Source: JBNJFY01 sp051747265
GTDB taxonomy: Bacteria; Bacteroidota; Rhodothermia; Balneolales; Balneolaceae
Assembly (NCBI GenBank): GCA_051747265.1
Contig: JBNJFY010000008.1
Span: 62,001 to 126,000 of the forward strand
DNA: 64,000 bases
Direction: 5' to 3'
Positions within the stretch are counted from its first letter, which is position 1; every line of letters starts with the position of its first letter. Shown here one piece after another: positions 52,991-61,616 of the stretch. The notes below the pieces were generated by a model, which saw only the letters and a program-made list of their open reading frames with translations, had not been told where the DNA came from and ran no database searches. The position numbers and the translations under genes were made by a program.

Positions 52991-53726
52991 TCAGATAAAA
53001 GTTCTTGGTGTACATACCAACTTGTTGAATATGGATGAGCTTACCGATAAGGTTATGCAATCTGTAAATAGTAGAGGAAAGACCTTGATACCCAACCATA
53101 ACCTTCACTCTGTTTATCTATACCATAAATACGAGAAATTTAGAAAATTTTATTCCCTAGCAGACATCATCCATGTAGATGGAATGAGTTTGGTATTGAT
53201 CGGTAAATTATTATTAAAAAACATCAAGAGTGAGCACCGAATTACCTATCTGGATTGGATGGATTCATTATTTTCTGCGTTAAATCAAGAAGAAATGAAA
53301 ATATTTTACTTAGGATCCAAACCAGGTATTGCCCGAGAAGCCGCTGATCTGCTCATCGAAAGGTATCATAATCTAAAAATAGAAGTATCAGACGGATATT
53401 TTCAGCTGGTGGGCGTGGAGAATGAGGAAAAGGTAAAGCGGATCAAAGATTTTGCACCAGACGTATTAATGGTGGGGATGGGGATGCCACGGCAAGAGTA
53501 TTGGATACTGGATAACTATGAACAGTTAAACGCGAAAGTAATCTTGACCACAGGGGCCTTTTTTGACTATATCGCTGGTGAAGCCAAAACACCACCCCGA
53601 ATATTGGGAACATTGGGCTTGGAATGGTTGTATCGCCTTATCAACGAACCGAAGAGATTATGGAGAAGATACATAATGGAACCTGTAGAGCTGCTGTTCT
53701 TAATGTATAAGAACAGAAACATATAA
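52983..53726 (+). CDS. WecG/TagA/CpsF family glycosyltransferase, copy 1
   Basis: ATG 52983 overlaps the preceding stop (ATGAATAA); the product has about 247 residues. Family motifs are TLIPNHNLHSVYLYHKYEKF, DIIHVDGMSL, FYLGSKPGIA, PDVLMVGMGMPRQEYW and TTGAFFDYIAGEAKTPPRIL with the conserved Pro-Pro-Arg. WecG adds ManNAcA and TagA adds ManNAc to undecaprenyl-PP-GlcNAc. A paralogue with about the same length lies at 61617-62426. Confidence 0.92.
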   Translation: MNNQIKVLGVHTNLLNMDELTDKVMQSVNSRGKTLIPNHNLHSVYLYHKYEKFRKFYSLADIIHVDGMSLVLIGKLLLKNIKSEHRITYLDWMDSLFSALNQEEMKIFYLGSKPGIAREAADLLIERYHNLKIEVSDGYFQLVGVENEEKVKRIKDFAPDVLMVGMGMPRQEYWILDNYEQLNAKVILTTGAFFDYIAGEAKTPPRILGTLGLEWLYRLINEPKRLWRRYIMEPVELLFLMYKNRNI

Positions 53727-53773
53727 AAACTGGTGATCATTGATTTTGCAGACAGATACAAACAGGTATAGTA

Positions 53774-55228
53774 TTGAGTAGCAGCTTAAAGGATAAAACT
53801 ATATCTGGGATGTTATGGAGTTCCGTACACCGTTTCGGAACGATGGCTATTACATTCATTACTAATTTAGTACTTGCTCGTCTTCTGACCCCAGAAGATT
53901 TTGGAATTATTGGAATGATAATGGTCTTTATTGCTCTATCAGAAACTTTTGTGGATGGGGGATTTGCTTCTGCATTGATACAGAAAAAACGACCCACCGA
54001 AAAGGATTACTCCACCATTTTCTATTGGAACTTGTTTGTATCGATGGTTCTGTTTTTACTGCTCTATTTGTTAGCCCCCTCCATAGAGCGTTTTTATGAA
54101 ATGGAATCCCTAGCAGAGATATTGCAGGTATTGGGGATCATTTTGATCATTAATGCCTTTAATATTATTCAGTTCAATAAGCTGAATAAGCAAATAAATT
54201 TTAAAAAAGTTGCCAATATTTTTATTGCTGCTGGCACATTAGGAGGCGCTATTGGCATCTCTTTAGCTTATATGGGGTTCGGGGTATGGAGTTTGGTTGC
54301 TAAAATGCTGGCAGATAGATTTTTTCAAAGTATTTTTCTTTGGTCTACAAGTTCATGGAGACCTTCTTTCATATTTAGTAAAAAATCAATTAAAGAACTA
54401 TTTGGATATGGTTCTTATATGCTGATGACTAATTTGTTAATACGAGGATATGATAATCTTCTGGCTTTAATTATAGGGAAACTATTTTCAGCTGATCAGC
54501 TAGGATATTATGTGCAGGCTGAAAAAATGCGATCTATTCCAGTTAAAGGACTCTCTGCAGTCGTAAATCAAGTTACTTTCCCAGTTTATGCAGAATTGCA
54601 AGATGATATAGATAGGCTAGTGCAAGGGTTAAGAAAAAGTCTTAAGGCTATTACATATGTTAACTTTCCATTGATGGTCATATTGATCATAATAGCTAAA
54701 CCATTAATATTATTTCTGTTTACAGAAAAATGGGCACAGTCCATATTATATTTTCAAATATTAGCAGCAGGTGGTATGGTATATAGCCTGAATACTGTAA
54801 ACAACAATGTATTTAAATCACTTGGGGAAAGTAGATTATATTTCATTGTTTTACTATTTAAAAGAATTACCGGTATAACGATGATTTTAGTTGGTTCGAT
54901 TTATGGATTGGTCGGGATGCTCGTTGGGGTAGTGATAAATAACTATTTGTCATTTTTCATAGGAATGTACTATTCTTCTAAATTGAGTGGTTATAAAGTT
55001 CTGAATCAGTTAGGAGATGTGTACAGGTCATACTTACTTTCGATATTTGTTGGGTTGATAGTGTATGTGTTGATGTCTTTTATTGGTTTGGGATTTTTGT
55101 ACGATATTCTTATTGGTACTTCATTGTATGTGTTTGTATATTTTATTATTTCTCATGTCTTTAAATTGGAATCTTATATGATTCATTACAATATAGTTAA
55201 GAGTAAATTTTTAACAGTTAAAAATTAG
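53774..55228 (+). CDS. Oligosaccharide flippase (Wzx-like, MATE/PST family)
   Basis: The 484-residue membrane protein has about 12-14 hydrophobic helices. It begins LKDKTISGMLWSSVHRFG and contains VLARLLTPEDFGIIGMIMVF and FADSALIQKK-like ASALIQKKRPTEKDYSTIFY, typical of RfbX/PST flippases. It flips undecaprenyl-PP-linked repeats across the inner membrane. The start is TTG 53774, with CAGGTATAG upstream; no ATG is close. The region is noticeably richer in A+T than the flanking genes. Confidence 0.9.
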   Translation: MSSSLKDKTISGMLWSSVHRFGTMAITFITNLVLARLLTPEDFGIIGMIMVFIALSETFVDGGFASALIQKKRPTEKDYSTIFYWNLFVSMVLFLLLYLLAPSIERFYEMESLAEILQVLGIILIINAFNIIQFNKLNKQINFKKVANIFIAAGTLGGAIGISLAYMGFGVWSLVAKMLADRFFQSIFLWSTSSWRPSFIFSKKSIKELFGYGSYMLMTNLLIRGYDNLLALIIGKLFSADQLGYYVQAEKMRSIPVKGLSAVVNQVTFPVYAELQDDIDRLVQGLRKSLKAITYVNFPLMVILIIIAKPLILFLFTEKWAQSILYFQILAAGGMVYSLNTVNNNVFKSLGESRLYFIVLLFKRITGITMILVGSIYGLVGMLVGVVINNYLSFFIGMYYSSKLSGYKVLNQLGDVYRSYLLSIFVGLIVYVLMSFIGLGFLYDILIGTSLYVFVYFIISHVFKLESYMIHYNIVKSKFLTVKN

Positions 55229-55238
55229 ATATTTAGTT

Positions 55239-55640
55239 ATGGGTAAAGTGATTACAGTAGGCGTTTTTGATTTTTTTCATCTTGGACATTTGAATGTGCT
55301 ACAAAAAGCAAAGAAACAGGGCGATTATCTTATTGTAGCTGTTCATGATGATAAATTAAATACAAAAGGGATTGATTTTTTATATACCCTAGAACAACGA
55401 ATGCGATTTGTTAAAAACCTAAAATTTGTTGATGAAGTAATATCATATGAAAGAGTGGATTTAATCTTAAAGAAAGTTGACTTTGATGTTTTTGCTCATG
55501 GCCCTGATCAAAATCATCAATATTTCCAGAAGGCTTTCCAGTGGTGTAAGGAAAATGATAAGAAGCTAGTTCAACTTGAACGCACAGAAGGGATTTCCTC
55601 TACGAAAATAAGGAATATTTTAAAAAACAAAGATATCTAG
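55239..55640 (+). CDS. TagD-like cytidylyltransferase, copy 1
   Basis: The 133-residue protein is a small nucleotidyltransferase: GVFDFFHLGHLNVLQKA with the HxGH motif (residues 18-21), LEQRMRFVKNLKFVDEVI, and a C-terminal EGISSTKIRNIL, the CTP-binding ISSTxI/R segment. The family includes glycerol-3-phosphate and ethanolamine-phosphate cytidylyltransferases. With the glycerophosphotransferases nearby, CDP-glycerol formation is the likely role, but CDP-choline or CDP-ethanolamine for the LicD gene downstream is also possible. Confidence 0.85.
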   Translation: MGKVITVGVFDFFHLGHLNVLQKAKKQGDYLIVAVHDDKLNTKGIDFLYTLEQRMRFVKNLKFVDEVISYERVDLILKKVDFDVFAHGPDQNHQYFQKAFQWCKENDKKLVQLERTEGISSTKIRNILKNKDI

Positions 55641-55656
55641 GTCTATATTATCGCCC

Positions 55657-56313
55657 ATGGGGAACCGGTTAAAAAATCAAGTAAAGATTGTTCCGAAACC
55701 AGATTACATTGGTTGGGATGAGTTAACCAGCTTACTGCATAAAGCTTATAAAATTCGAGCAGAAGAAGGCTTCAAGTTTGTGGCCTATAATCAAAGTGTA
55801 GATAAAACGATTAAGAGATGTAATAAAGGTAATTGTTTGGTTGCAATTCTTGATGATAAATTGGTGGGAACCATAACCTATACATATAAGGAAAACAAAA
55901 ATAAGTGGTATCGTGGAGAGAAATATTGTTTCTTCACTCAGTTTGCTGTTGATCCCGATTATGGCAGAAGAGGAATTGGGAATAAACTGCATGAAACAGT
56001 TAAAAAAATATCATCCGATGATGGTGCTTCATATATGGGTTTTAATACGGCATCTAAAGCACAAATTCTAATTAACTGGTATGAAAAAAGAGGGTATAAA
56101 TATGTCGATTTTATGTCACATAAATCAACAAATTATTATAGTATCGAAATGAGTATTCCCATTAATGGAAAGCCATACTTGGAGTTGTACAGAATATTTA
56201 GATTTGTTTTTTCTAAGTTTAAGTGCATTTGTACTAGAAAAAAAAATGGAGAGCTGAGACAACCGGCAAAAATTATCAAAAAATTAATATTTAATATTTA
56301 CGAGAATGGCTGA
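55657..56313 (+). CDS. GNAT family N-acetyltransferase
   Basis: The 218-residue protein has the acetyl-CoA-binding motif A (FAVDPDYGRRGIGNKLHETVKK, R/Q-x-x-G-x-G/A form) and NWYEKRGYKYVDFMSH as motif B. It is likely to acetylate an amino group on a nucleotide sugar or the growing glycan, given its place in the locus. A positively charged tail (CTRKKNGELRQPAKIIKK) is an unusual extension. It overlaps the LicD start by 8 bp. Confidence 0.85.
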   Translation: MGNRLKNQVKIVPKPDYIGWDELTSLLHKAYKIRAEEGFKFVAYNQSVDKTIKRCNKGNCLVAILDDKLVGTITYTYKENKNKWYRGEKYCFFTQFAVDPDYGRRGIGNKLHETVKKISSDDGASYMGFNTASKAQILINWYEKRGYKYVDFMSHKSTNYYSIEMSIPINGKPYLELYRIFRFVFSKFKCICTRKKNGELRQPAKIIKKLIFNIYENG

Positions 56314-57139
56314 AAATTCTGAAGATTTTTCAGAGTATAATGGTGAGGGAACCACGCTGCGTAAAGCACAGATGCGTTTACTAGATATGTTGATCGAAGT
56401 AGATCGTATCTGTAAAAAATATGATATCCCCTACTGGTTGGATGGTGGAACAACGCTTGGTGCTGTTCGTCATGGGGGATTTATCCCATGGGATGATGAT
56501 GTCGATATCGCACTGTTGAGAGAGGATTATTTGAAACTCATAAATATTTTATCCGAAGAACTACCGGATCGCTTTGTTTTACAAAACCGGAATACTGAAA
56601 AGCATTTTCATTTGACTTATTCTCGTATTGTCGATAAGCATTCTTTATCTGATTATGGAGATAATCGAATAACAGTAAGAAAGAAATTCAAATATCAAGG
56701 CCTGTTTTTGGATATATTTTATGTGGAAAAAGGAAATTTAATGATAAAGAAAACAATAGATCGAATGTACTATGTATCTTTTAGGAAAATGGTTAATCTA
56801 TATCCTAAGGGATCTAATATAAAAAAAATCTTGGCTTATTTAACATATCCTATGTCTCTCCTTATAATTAAATTTATGAGAGGCATATCTGTTTTTTTTC
56901 CATCGGAATATCTAATGTTTGGGTATGGTATCCCATTTCTCCGCGAATTCAGGAAAAGTGAAATTCTTCCCGTTAAACCGATAGGATTTGAAGGCGTACA
57001 AGTACTGGGTCCCCGTAAACCCCATGAATACTTAACCAGGTATTTTGGTGATTATATGCACATTCCATCAAAGGAAGATCGCATAACACACGCGCAAAAT
57101 ATTGAAGTTTATTCAGTAGAATACGAACGAGAGGATTGA
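56306..57139 (+). CDS. LicD family phosphotransferase
   Basis: The 277-residue protein carries the LicD nucleotidyltransferase-fold core at residues 45-70: LDGGTTLGAVRHGGFIPWDD followed by DVDIALL. LicD-type proteins transfer phosphocholine or other phosphopolyols from CDP-linked donors to cell-surface sugars. Here it sits with two TagD-like cytidylyltransferases, so phosphocholine, phosphoethanolamine or glycerol phosphate could be the group moved. It overlaps the GNAT gene by 8 bp. Confidence 0.9.
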   Translation: MAENSEDFSEYNGEGTTLRKAQMRLLDMLIEVDRICKKYDIPYWLDGGTTLGAVRHGGFIPWDDDVDIALLREDYLKLINILSEELPDRFVLQNRNTEKHFHLTYSRIVDKHSLSDYGDNRITVRKKFKYQGLFLDIFYVEKGNLMIKKTIDRMYYVSFRKMVNLYPKGSNIKKILAYLTYPMSLLIIKFMRGISVFFPSEYLMFGYGIPFLREFRKSEILPVKPIGFEGVQVLGPRKPHEYLTRYFGDYMHIPSKEDRITHAQNIEVYSVEYERED

Positions 57140-57193
57140 GAATTTATATCCTATAATGATCATAATCCTGTAAACCATTTACTGATATAGTTG

Positions 57194-58402
57194 ATGATTG
57201 ATAAAGTTATCACACTTTTATTAAAACCGATTACTTGGCCATTTTTTTTCCTACAAAAGATCCTTCCAAGAGATAATAATATTTGGTTATTCGGAGCGGG
57301 AGAGGGATATCGATATGCCGATAATGCCAAGTGGCTGTATGAATATATACTAAGAAATAACATTGGTATTGAAGTGGTCTGGATGACTAAAGACTTAGAC
57401 ATCTATCATCGACTTCAATCAGAAGGCAAACCTGTAATGATGGCCAACTCCATAACTGGTATTTTAAAATCCTTGCGGGCAGGGGTGGTTTTTTTAACCA
57501 ATAAACCCCAAGATTTTAATGCCAATACCATTAATGGAACCACCCAAATTTGGCTCTGGCACGGTCTAATGATGAAAAAAATTGGAAATGATGCTCTGGA
57601 GTTTACATGGAGCAACAGTAATTTTTGGAAAAAATGTTATCGACTTTTTTTCAATTTGATACTACCAGAGTATAAGTACAATCCCGATCATGTAATCAAT
57701 GCCTCTCGTTTTTTTACCCCCTACTTCTCTTCAGCGTTTGATTTAACATCGGATCAAGTACATATCACCGGATATCCCAGAAACGATGCTCTATTTGAGC
57801 CCAATAAAGATCCATTTATTGAGCATATTGACCAAAAATATGAGAACCCTTACAAGATTATATATTTGCCTACTTGGCGGGATGAAAAATATTATGAAGG
57901 TGAGGTCTTTAACCCCTTTCGCCAATATAAGTTTTCACCTACTGATTATGCGAAGTTTTTGGAAGAAACCAATTCTGTTTTTTTAAATAAAGGTCATGAT
58001 TTTGAAGAGGGAGTGCCACTGTTAAACGAACCGAATTCCAGGTTTATAAATGTCGATATTAACCAAATTGAGGACCTGTACCTGTTGTTAAAAGACGTGG
58101 ATTTGTTAATTACTGATTATTCAAGTGTTTACTTTGATTTTATTTTAACCCAAAAGCCTGTGATATTAGCTCCTTTTGATTTTGACCGCTATACCACAAA
58201 ATCACGGCCATTGTATTATGATTACTTTGAAGAAATTGAAGGGGTAAAGGCTCAGGATTGGTCAGAGTTATTGCAGATTCTAAAAAATGAAGAATATGTT
58301 GCATTATCAGAATCTGCTATCCAAAAGTTTCACAAATATTTGGATGGGGATAGTTCGAAAAGAACTTTTAGAGTAGCAAAAAATATTGTATTTGGATCTT
58401 AG
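57194..58402 (+). CDS. CDP-glycerol glycerophosphotransferase family protein, copy 2
   Basis: The 402-residue protein (ATG 57194, with a TTG directly before it) shares the whole domain order with copy 1 at 50463: NIWLFGAGEGYRYADNAKWL, LWHGLMMKKIGND, ITGYPRNDALF, IIYLPTWRDEKYYE, FLNKGHDFEEG and LLITDYSSVYFDFI. It probably transfers glycerol phosphate to the glycan. Two such enzymes may act on different steps, like TagB (primer) and TagF (polymer) in teichoic acid synthesis, but their order cannot be told from sequence. Confidence 0.88.
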   Translation: MIDKVITLLLKPITWPFFFLQKILPRDNNIWLFGAGEGYRYADNAKWLYEYILRNNIGIEVVWMTKDLDIYHRLQSEGKPVMMANSITGILKSLRAGVVFLTNKPQDFNANTINGTTQIWLWHGLMMKKIGNDALEFTWSNSNFWKKCYRLFFNLILPEYKYNPDHVINASRFFTPYFSSAFDLTSDQVHITGYPRNDALFEPNKDPFIEHIDQKYENPYKIIYLPTWRDEKYYEGEVFNPFRQYKFSPTDYAKFLEETNSVFLNKGHDFEEGVPLLNEPNSRFINVDINQIEDLYLLLKDVDLLITDYSSVYFDFILTQKPVILAPFDFDRYTTKSRPLYYDYFEEIEGVKAQDWSELLQILKNEEYVALSESAIQKFHKYLDGDSSKRTFRVAKNIVFGS

Positions 58403-58759
58403 ATCTTTACAACCAAAATCATTTTAGAATGTTTAGTGCGATGACAATACATTCGGTTTGTTGAATCAATTTGATATTAAATACTCGAATATATCTTAGG
58501 TTGAAATAATACAGGCGGCGTAGGTTTTGAAGTAAATTGCTAAGTCTTAATTGAAACGAGGTATTGTTTTTATTTGTGGATACCGTGTTGGGGTCTGTAG
58601 TTCATTTGGTAACTTTAAAATATGGTAGTAGAATATCGTAGATATTGAAGAGGAGGTTTTAGATAGTTTTGGGTATATCGCTAATCCTATTTGCTTGATA
58701 TAAATCAGAAAAGAAGAAATTTAATGTCTGCTCGGTGTCGGAAAGTATATAGATAAGAT
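58403..58759. other. A+T-rich intergenic gap without recognisable features
   Basis: This 357-bp gap has no open frame of note, no strong hairpin and no heptad or octad array, unlike the earlier gaps. A promoter for the metallophosphoesterase gene is expected here but no clear consensus is visible. The change of gene content on either side may mark a module boundary in the locus. Confidence 0.5.
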
Positions 58760-59953
58760 ATGCCTATTTCTATTAATACATATAGTAGACGTGATTTTAT
58801 CAAGACGCTATCATTAGGTGTCGTAGGTTTATTTTTGGGAGGGGGTATAAGGAAATTTAAACGCCGTTCTTCAAGTTATTACATCCTTATTTCAGATACA
58901 CATATTCACAAAAGTGAAGAACATACCCGATTTGGAAGCAATTTAGCCGATAATTTTAAGGAAGTTGTAGACAAAATAATTAATAAGACTGAATATCCTG
59001 AGGGGGTAATTATTAATGGTGATATTGCGAGGAGGCAAGGAGAGCCCGGTGATTACCGAACGTTCCGTCGACTTATTGAGCCATTACTGGAACAAGACAT
59101 TCAGGTTTATTTAACGATGGGAAATCATGATGACAGAGGCACATTTTATGAGACATTGAGTGAATTTAGTTCCGAATATTATACAGTTACTGATCGCCAT
59201 GTGATGACAATAAATACCCCCAATGCATATCTTGTATTATTAGATTCACTAGATAACGTGGATGAAACTCCGGGAAAACTGGGTCGAAGGCAAATAATAT
59301 GGCTGGATAATCAATTAAAGACCTTAAATGACAAGCCAGTTATACTTTTTTGTCACCACTATCCAGAAAAGGGGAACGGAAAGGGGTTACTTGATTATGA
59401 GCATTTACGCGAAATTATGGATAAGAATCAACAGGTTAAGACTTTGGTGTTTGGGCATTCCCACAGATGGGAGCTGTCTACTGAAGAAAGCTTTTATCAT
59501 CTAAATATCCCTTCTACGGCTTATACTTTCCAAGATGAACAACCATTGGGTTTTGTTCACGCTGATTTTGGAACCGACGGGTTAAGTATCCAGTTAGAAT
59601 GCCTCGACGATAATCATCCTTGGCATGAGGAGCATGGTATTTTATATTATGAAAATCCCAACTTTGAGAGCAATGGGAAAAACGAAGAATTCGTTCAGAT
59701 TAGAAATGTTTATCCTAATCCTTTTAATGCCTCAACTACGATCAGATTCCAGTTGCTAGATATGGATTATGTAACTGTGGATCTCTTTACTATAAATGGG
59801 AGATTCGTAAAAAGCATCATGAATAATAAACATCTGTTACCTCGTGAATATGAAGTAAAAATAAACGCAGACAGCTTAGCAACGGGAACCTACTTGGTGA
59901 GAGTAGCTACTAGTAATCAAATCAAAACACAAAAAATTGTACTAATTAAATAA
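58760..59953 (+). CDS. Tat-signal metallophosphoesterase with T9SS sorting domain
   Basis: The 397-residue protein begins with a twin-arginine signal (SRRDFIK at residues 9-15, then TLSLGVVGLFLGGG). The calcineurin-like phosphoesterase domain (about residues 40-290) has all metal motifs: SDTHIH (45-50), NGDIARR, GNHDDRG (121-127), CHHYPEKG and GHSHRWE. The last 80 residues (NVYPNPFNASTTIRFQLL through TGTYLVRVATS to KIVLIK) form a type A T9SS sorting domain. It would be folded in the cytosol, exported by Tat, then passed to T9SS for the cell surface. It may act on phosphodiesters of the glycerophosphate glycan encoded around it. Confidence 0.92.
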   Translation: MPISINTYSRRDFIKTLSLGVVGLFLGGGIRKFKRRSSSYYILISDTHIHKSEEHTRFGSNLADNFKEVVDKIINKTEYPEGVIINGDIARRQGEPGDYRTFRRLIEPLLEQDIQVYLTMGNHDDRGTFYETLSEFSSEYYTVTDRHVMTINTPNAYLVLLDSLDNVDETPGKLGRRQIIWLDNQLKTLNDKPVILFCHHYPEKGNGKGLLDYEHLREIMDKNQQVKTLVFGHSHRWELSTEESFYHLNIPSTAYTFQDEQPLGFVHADFGTDGLSIQLECLDDNHPWHEEHGILYYENPNFESNGKNEEFVQIRNVYPNPFNASTTIRFQLLDMDYVTVDLFTINGRFVKSIMNNKHLLPREYEVKINADSLATGTYLVRVATSNQIKTQKIVLIK

Positions 59954-59976
59954 AAATATACGAACGATTTAAACAT

Positions 59977-60414
59977 ATGAGTTCTGAAACTATAAATAAT
60001 GTTTATGTTATTGGGGTATTTGACTTATTTCACCGTGGACATGTAGAATTACTCAGAAGATCAAAAGAATTAGGTAAAAACCTCATTGTAGCTATTAATG
60101 GGGATGATATGGTAGCCAGCTACAAGCGAGCTCCTTATTTCTCGGAACAAGATCGATTGGAAATTATTAAAGCATGTCGTTATGTAGATGAGGCCTTTAT
60201 TATCGACGGATATGATAATAAACAGTATTTAGTAGATTATGACATTGACGCTATTGTCCATGGTGATGATTGGGAAAAGAAAAGCTATATGGAGCAGATT
60301 AGGGTGACAGAAGATTTTTTGAATGAGTATGGTATTGAATTAGTTCTGCTTCCCTATACAGAGGGTATAAGTACGTCGGATTTAATCTCCACGATTCGCA
60401 ACTGTGATCAGTAA
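59977..60414 (+). CDS. TagD-like cytidylyltransferase, copy 2
   Basis: The 145-residue protein has VIGVFDLFHRGHVELLRRSK with HxGH, NGDDMVASYKRAPYFSEQDR, the GDDWEKK segment near residue 105 and a C-terminal YTEGISTSDLIS. The GDDW motif is shared with glycerol-phosphate cytidylyltransferases. It lies 17 bp upstream of a glycerol-1-phosphate dehydrogenase-like gene, so it is the better candidate of the two TagD-like enzymes for making a CDP-glycerol from the dehydrogenase product. Confidence 0.88.
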   Translation: MSSETINNVYVIGVFDLFHRGHVELLRRSKELGKNLIVAINGDDMVASYKRAPYFSEQDRLEIIKACRYVDEAFIIDGYDNKQYLVDYDIDAIVHGDDWEKKSYMEQIRVTEDFLNEYGIELVLLPYTEGISTSDLISTIRNCDQ

Positions 60415-60431
60415 ATAATAGATATTAGCTA

Positions 60432-61520
60432 ATGGTATACAAACAACAGGCCTACCTACCCATTGTATTTCAGGTGGATGAAGGCATCTTTTTGGATGTT
60501 GAACACTATTTGCGACGCAACAAACTGTCGTTTACCAAAGTATTAGTGGTTTCCGGTAAAACGGTATCCTTCGAATATGCCCAAAAACTGATTGATAAGT
60601 ATAACTGGGATAATTACATCCTGAAAGACAATACGTATGAAGATGTTGAGGAGCTAAAAGCACTCTGTGAAGACAAGCGATATGATCTGATTATTGCCGT
60701 CGGTGGGGGTACGGTATTGGATAGTGTTAAAAGGGTCAGTTATTTGACCAATATCAATCATTTATCCATGCCCACCATTATATCCAATGATGGATTGATT
60801 TCGCCCATATCGGTGATTAAAAATGCCAAGGGTAAAACAGAAAGCATTCCAGGTATGATGCCCATGGGAGTGATTATCGACCTGGATATTATTAAAGAAT
60901 CTCCGATCCATTACTTGCGGGCGGCAGCTGGTGACATCCTTTCCAATATTTCTGCAACTAATGATTGGGTTATAGCGGCTCAAAAAACGGATGAGCATCT
61001 CAATGATATAGGTTTTCACTTATCAAAAAGCGCTGGTAACGCTCTTATCCATTTTGATAAAGTGGATCTTACCTATAAACCATTTCTCAGAATGGTTGTA
61101 CAGGGACAGGTAAATTCCGGTATTGCTATGTCCTTGGCTGGAAGCAGCAGACCTTGCAGTGGAAGTGAACATTTACTTAGCCACGCTATTGATTATTTAG
61201 AATTGTCTAATGGTACTCTGCACGGATTACAAGTAGCTTCCACTAGTTTATTTACCCTCTATTTGCAAAATAAACTGCGCTGGCATTACATCGATTACGC
61301 CCAAAAAACCGAGATGCCGCTGGATTTTACGGAGTTGCTAGCCTCAAATGATGAAGAGGTAGTAACCGAGATCTTCAGCAAGGCAAAAATAATGCGACCG
61401 GGTAGAGTTACTATCCTGGATTTCTTGGATCAAGACCAATTTTTAGATCAGTTAAAAAACTACAAAAAACTGATTAAGGGAGAACCGGAAGAGATCAAGG
61501 AAATTATTCATAGCCGGTAA
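60432..61520 (+). CDS. Glycerol-1-phosphate dehydrogenase-like iron/zinc-containing dehydrogenase
   Basis: The 362-residue protein is in the dehydroquinate-synthase-like/iron-ADH fold, with the NAD(P)-binding AVGGGTVLDSVKR (89-101), TIISNDGLISPISVI, a metal Asp in AAAGDILSN (D168), and the His motif SGSEHLLSHAIDYL (H247, H251) followed by TLHG (H264). This set matches AraM/EgsA-type sn-glycerol-1-phosphate dehydrogenases, which reduce dihydroxyacetone phosphate. It is adjacent to a TagD-like cytidylyltransferase, implying a glycerol-phosphate of the opposite stereochemistry to sn-glycerol-3-phosphate. The substrate is inferred. Confidence 0.87.
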   Translation: MVYKQQAYLPIVFQVDEGIFLDVEHYLRRNKLSFTKVLVVSGKTVSFEYAQKLIDKYNWDNYILKDNTYEDVEELKALCEDKRYDLIIAVGGGTVLDSVKRVSYLTNINHLSMPTIISNDGLISPISVIKNAKGKTESIPGMMPMGVIIDLDIIKESPIHYLRAAAGDILSNISATNDWVIAAQKTDEHLNDIGFHLSKSAGNALIHFDKVDLTYKPFLRMVVQGQVNSGIAMSLAGSSRPCSGSEHLLSHAIDYLELSNGTLHGLQVASTSLFTLYLQNKLRWHYIDYAQKTEMPLDFTELLASNDEEVVTEIFSKAKIMRPGRVTILDFLDQDQFLDQLKNYKKLIKGEPEEIKEIIHSR

Positions 61521-61616
61521 TGGGATTTGGGTTGTAGTAACAAATAATGTTAGGTATGATAAATAGGAACTATCATCAGATTCTATTCCTATTCAGCCCA
61601 TTTATACTATTCTCAA

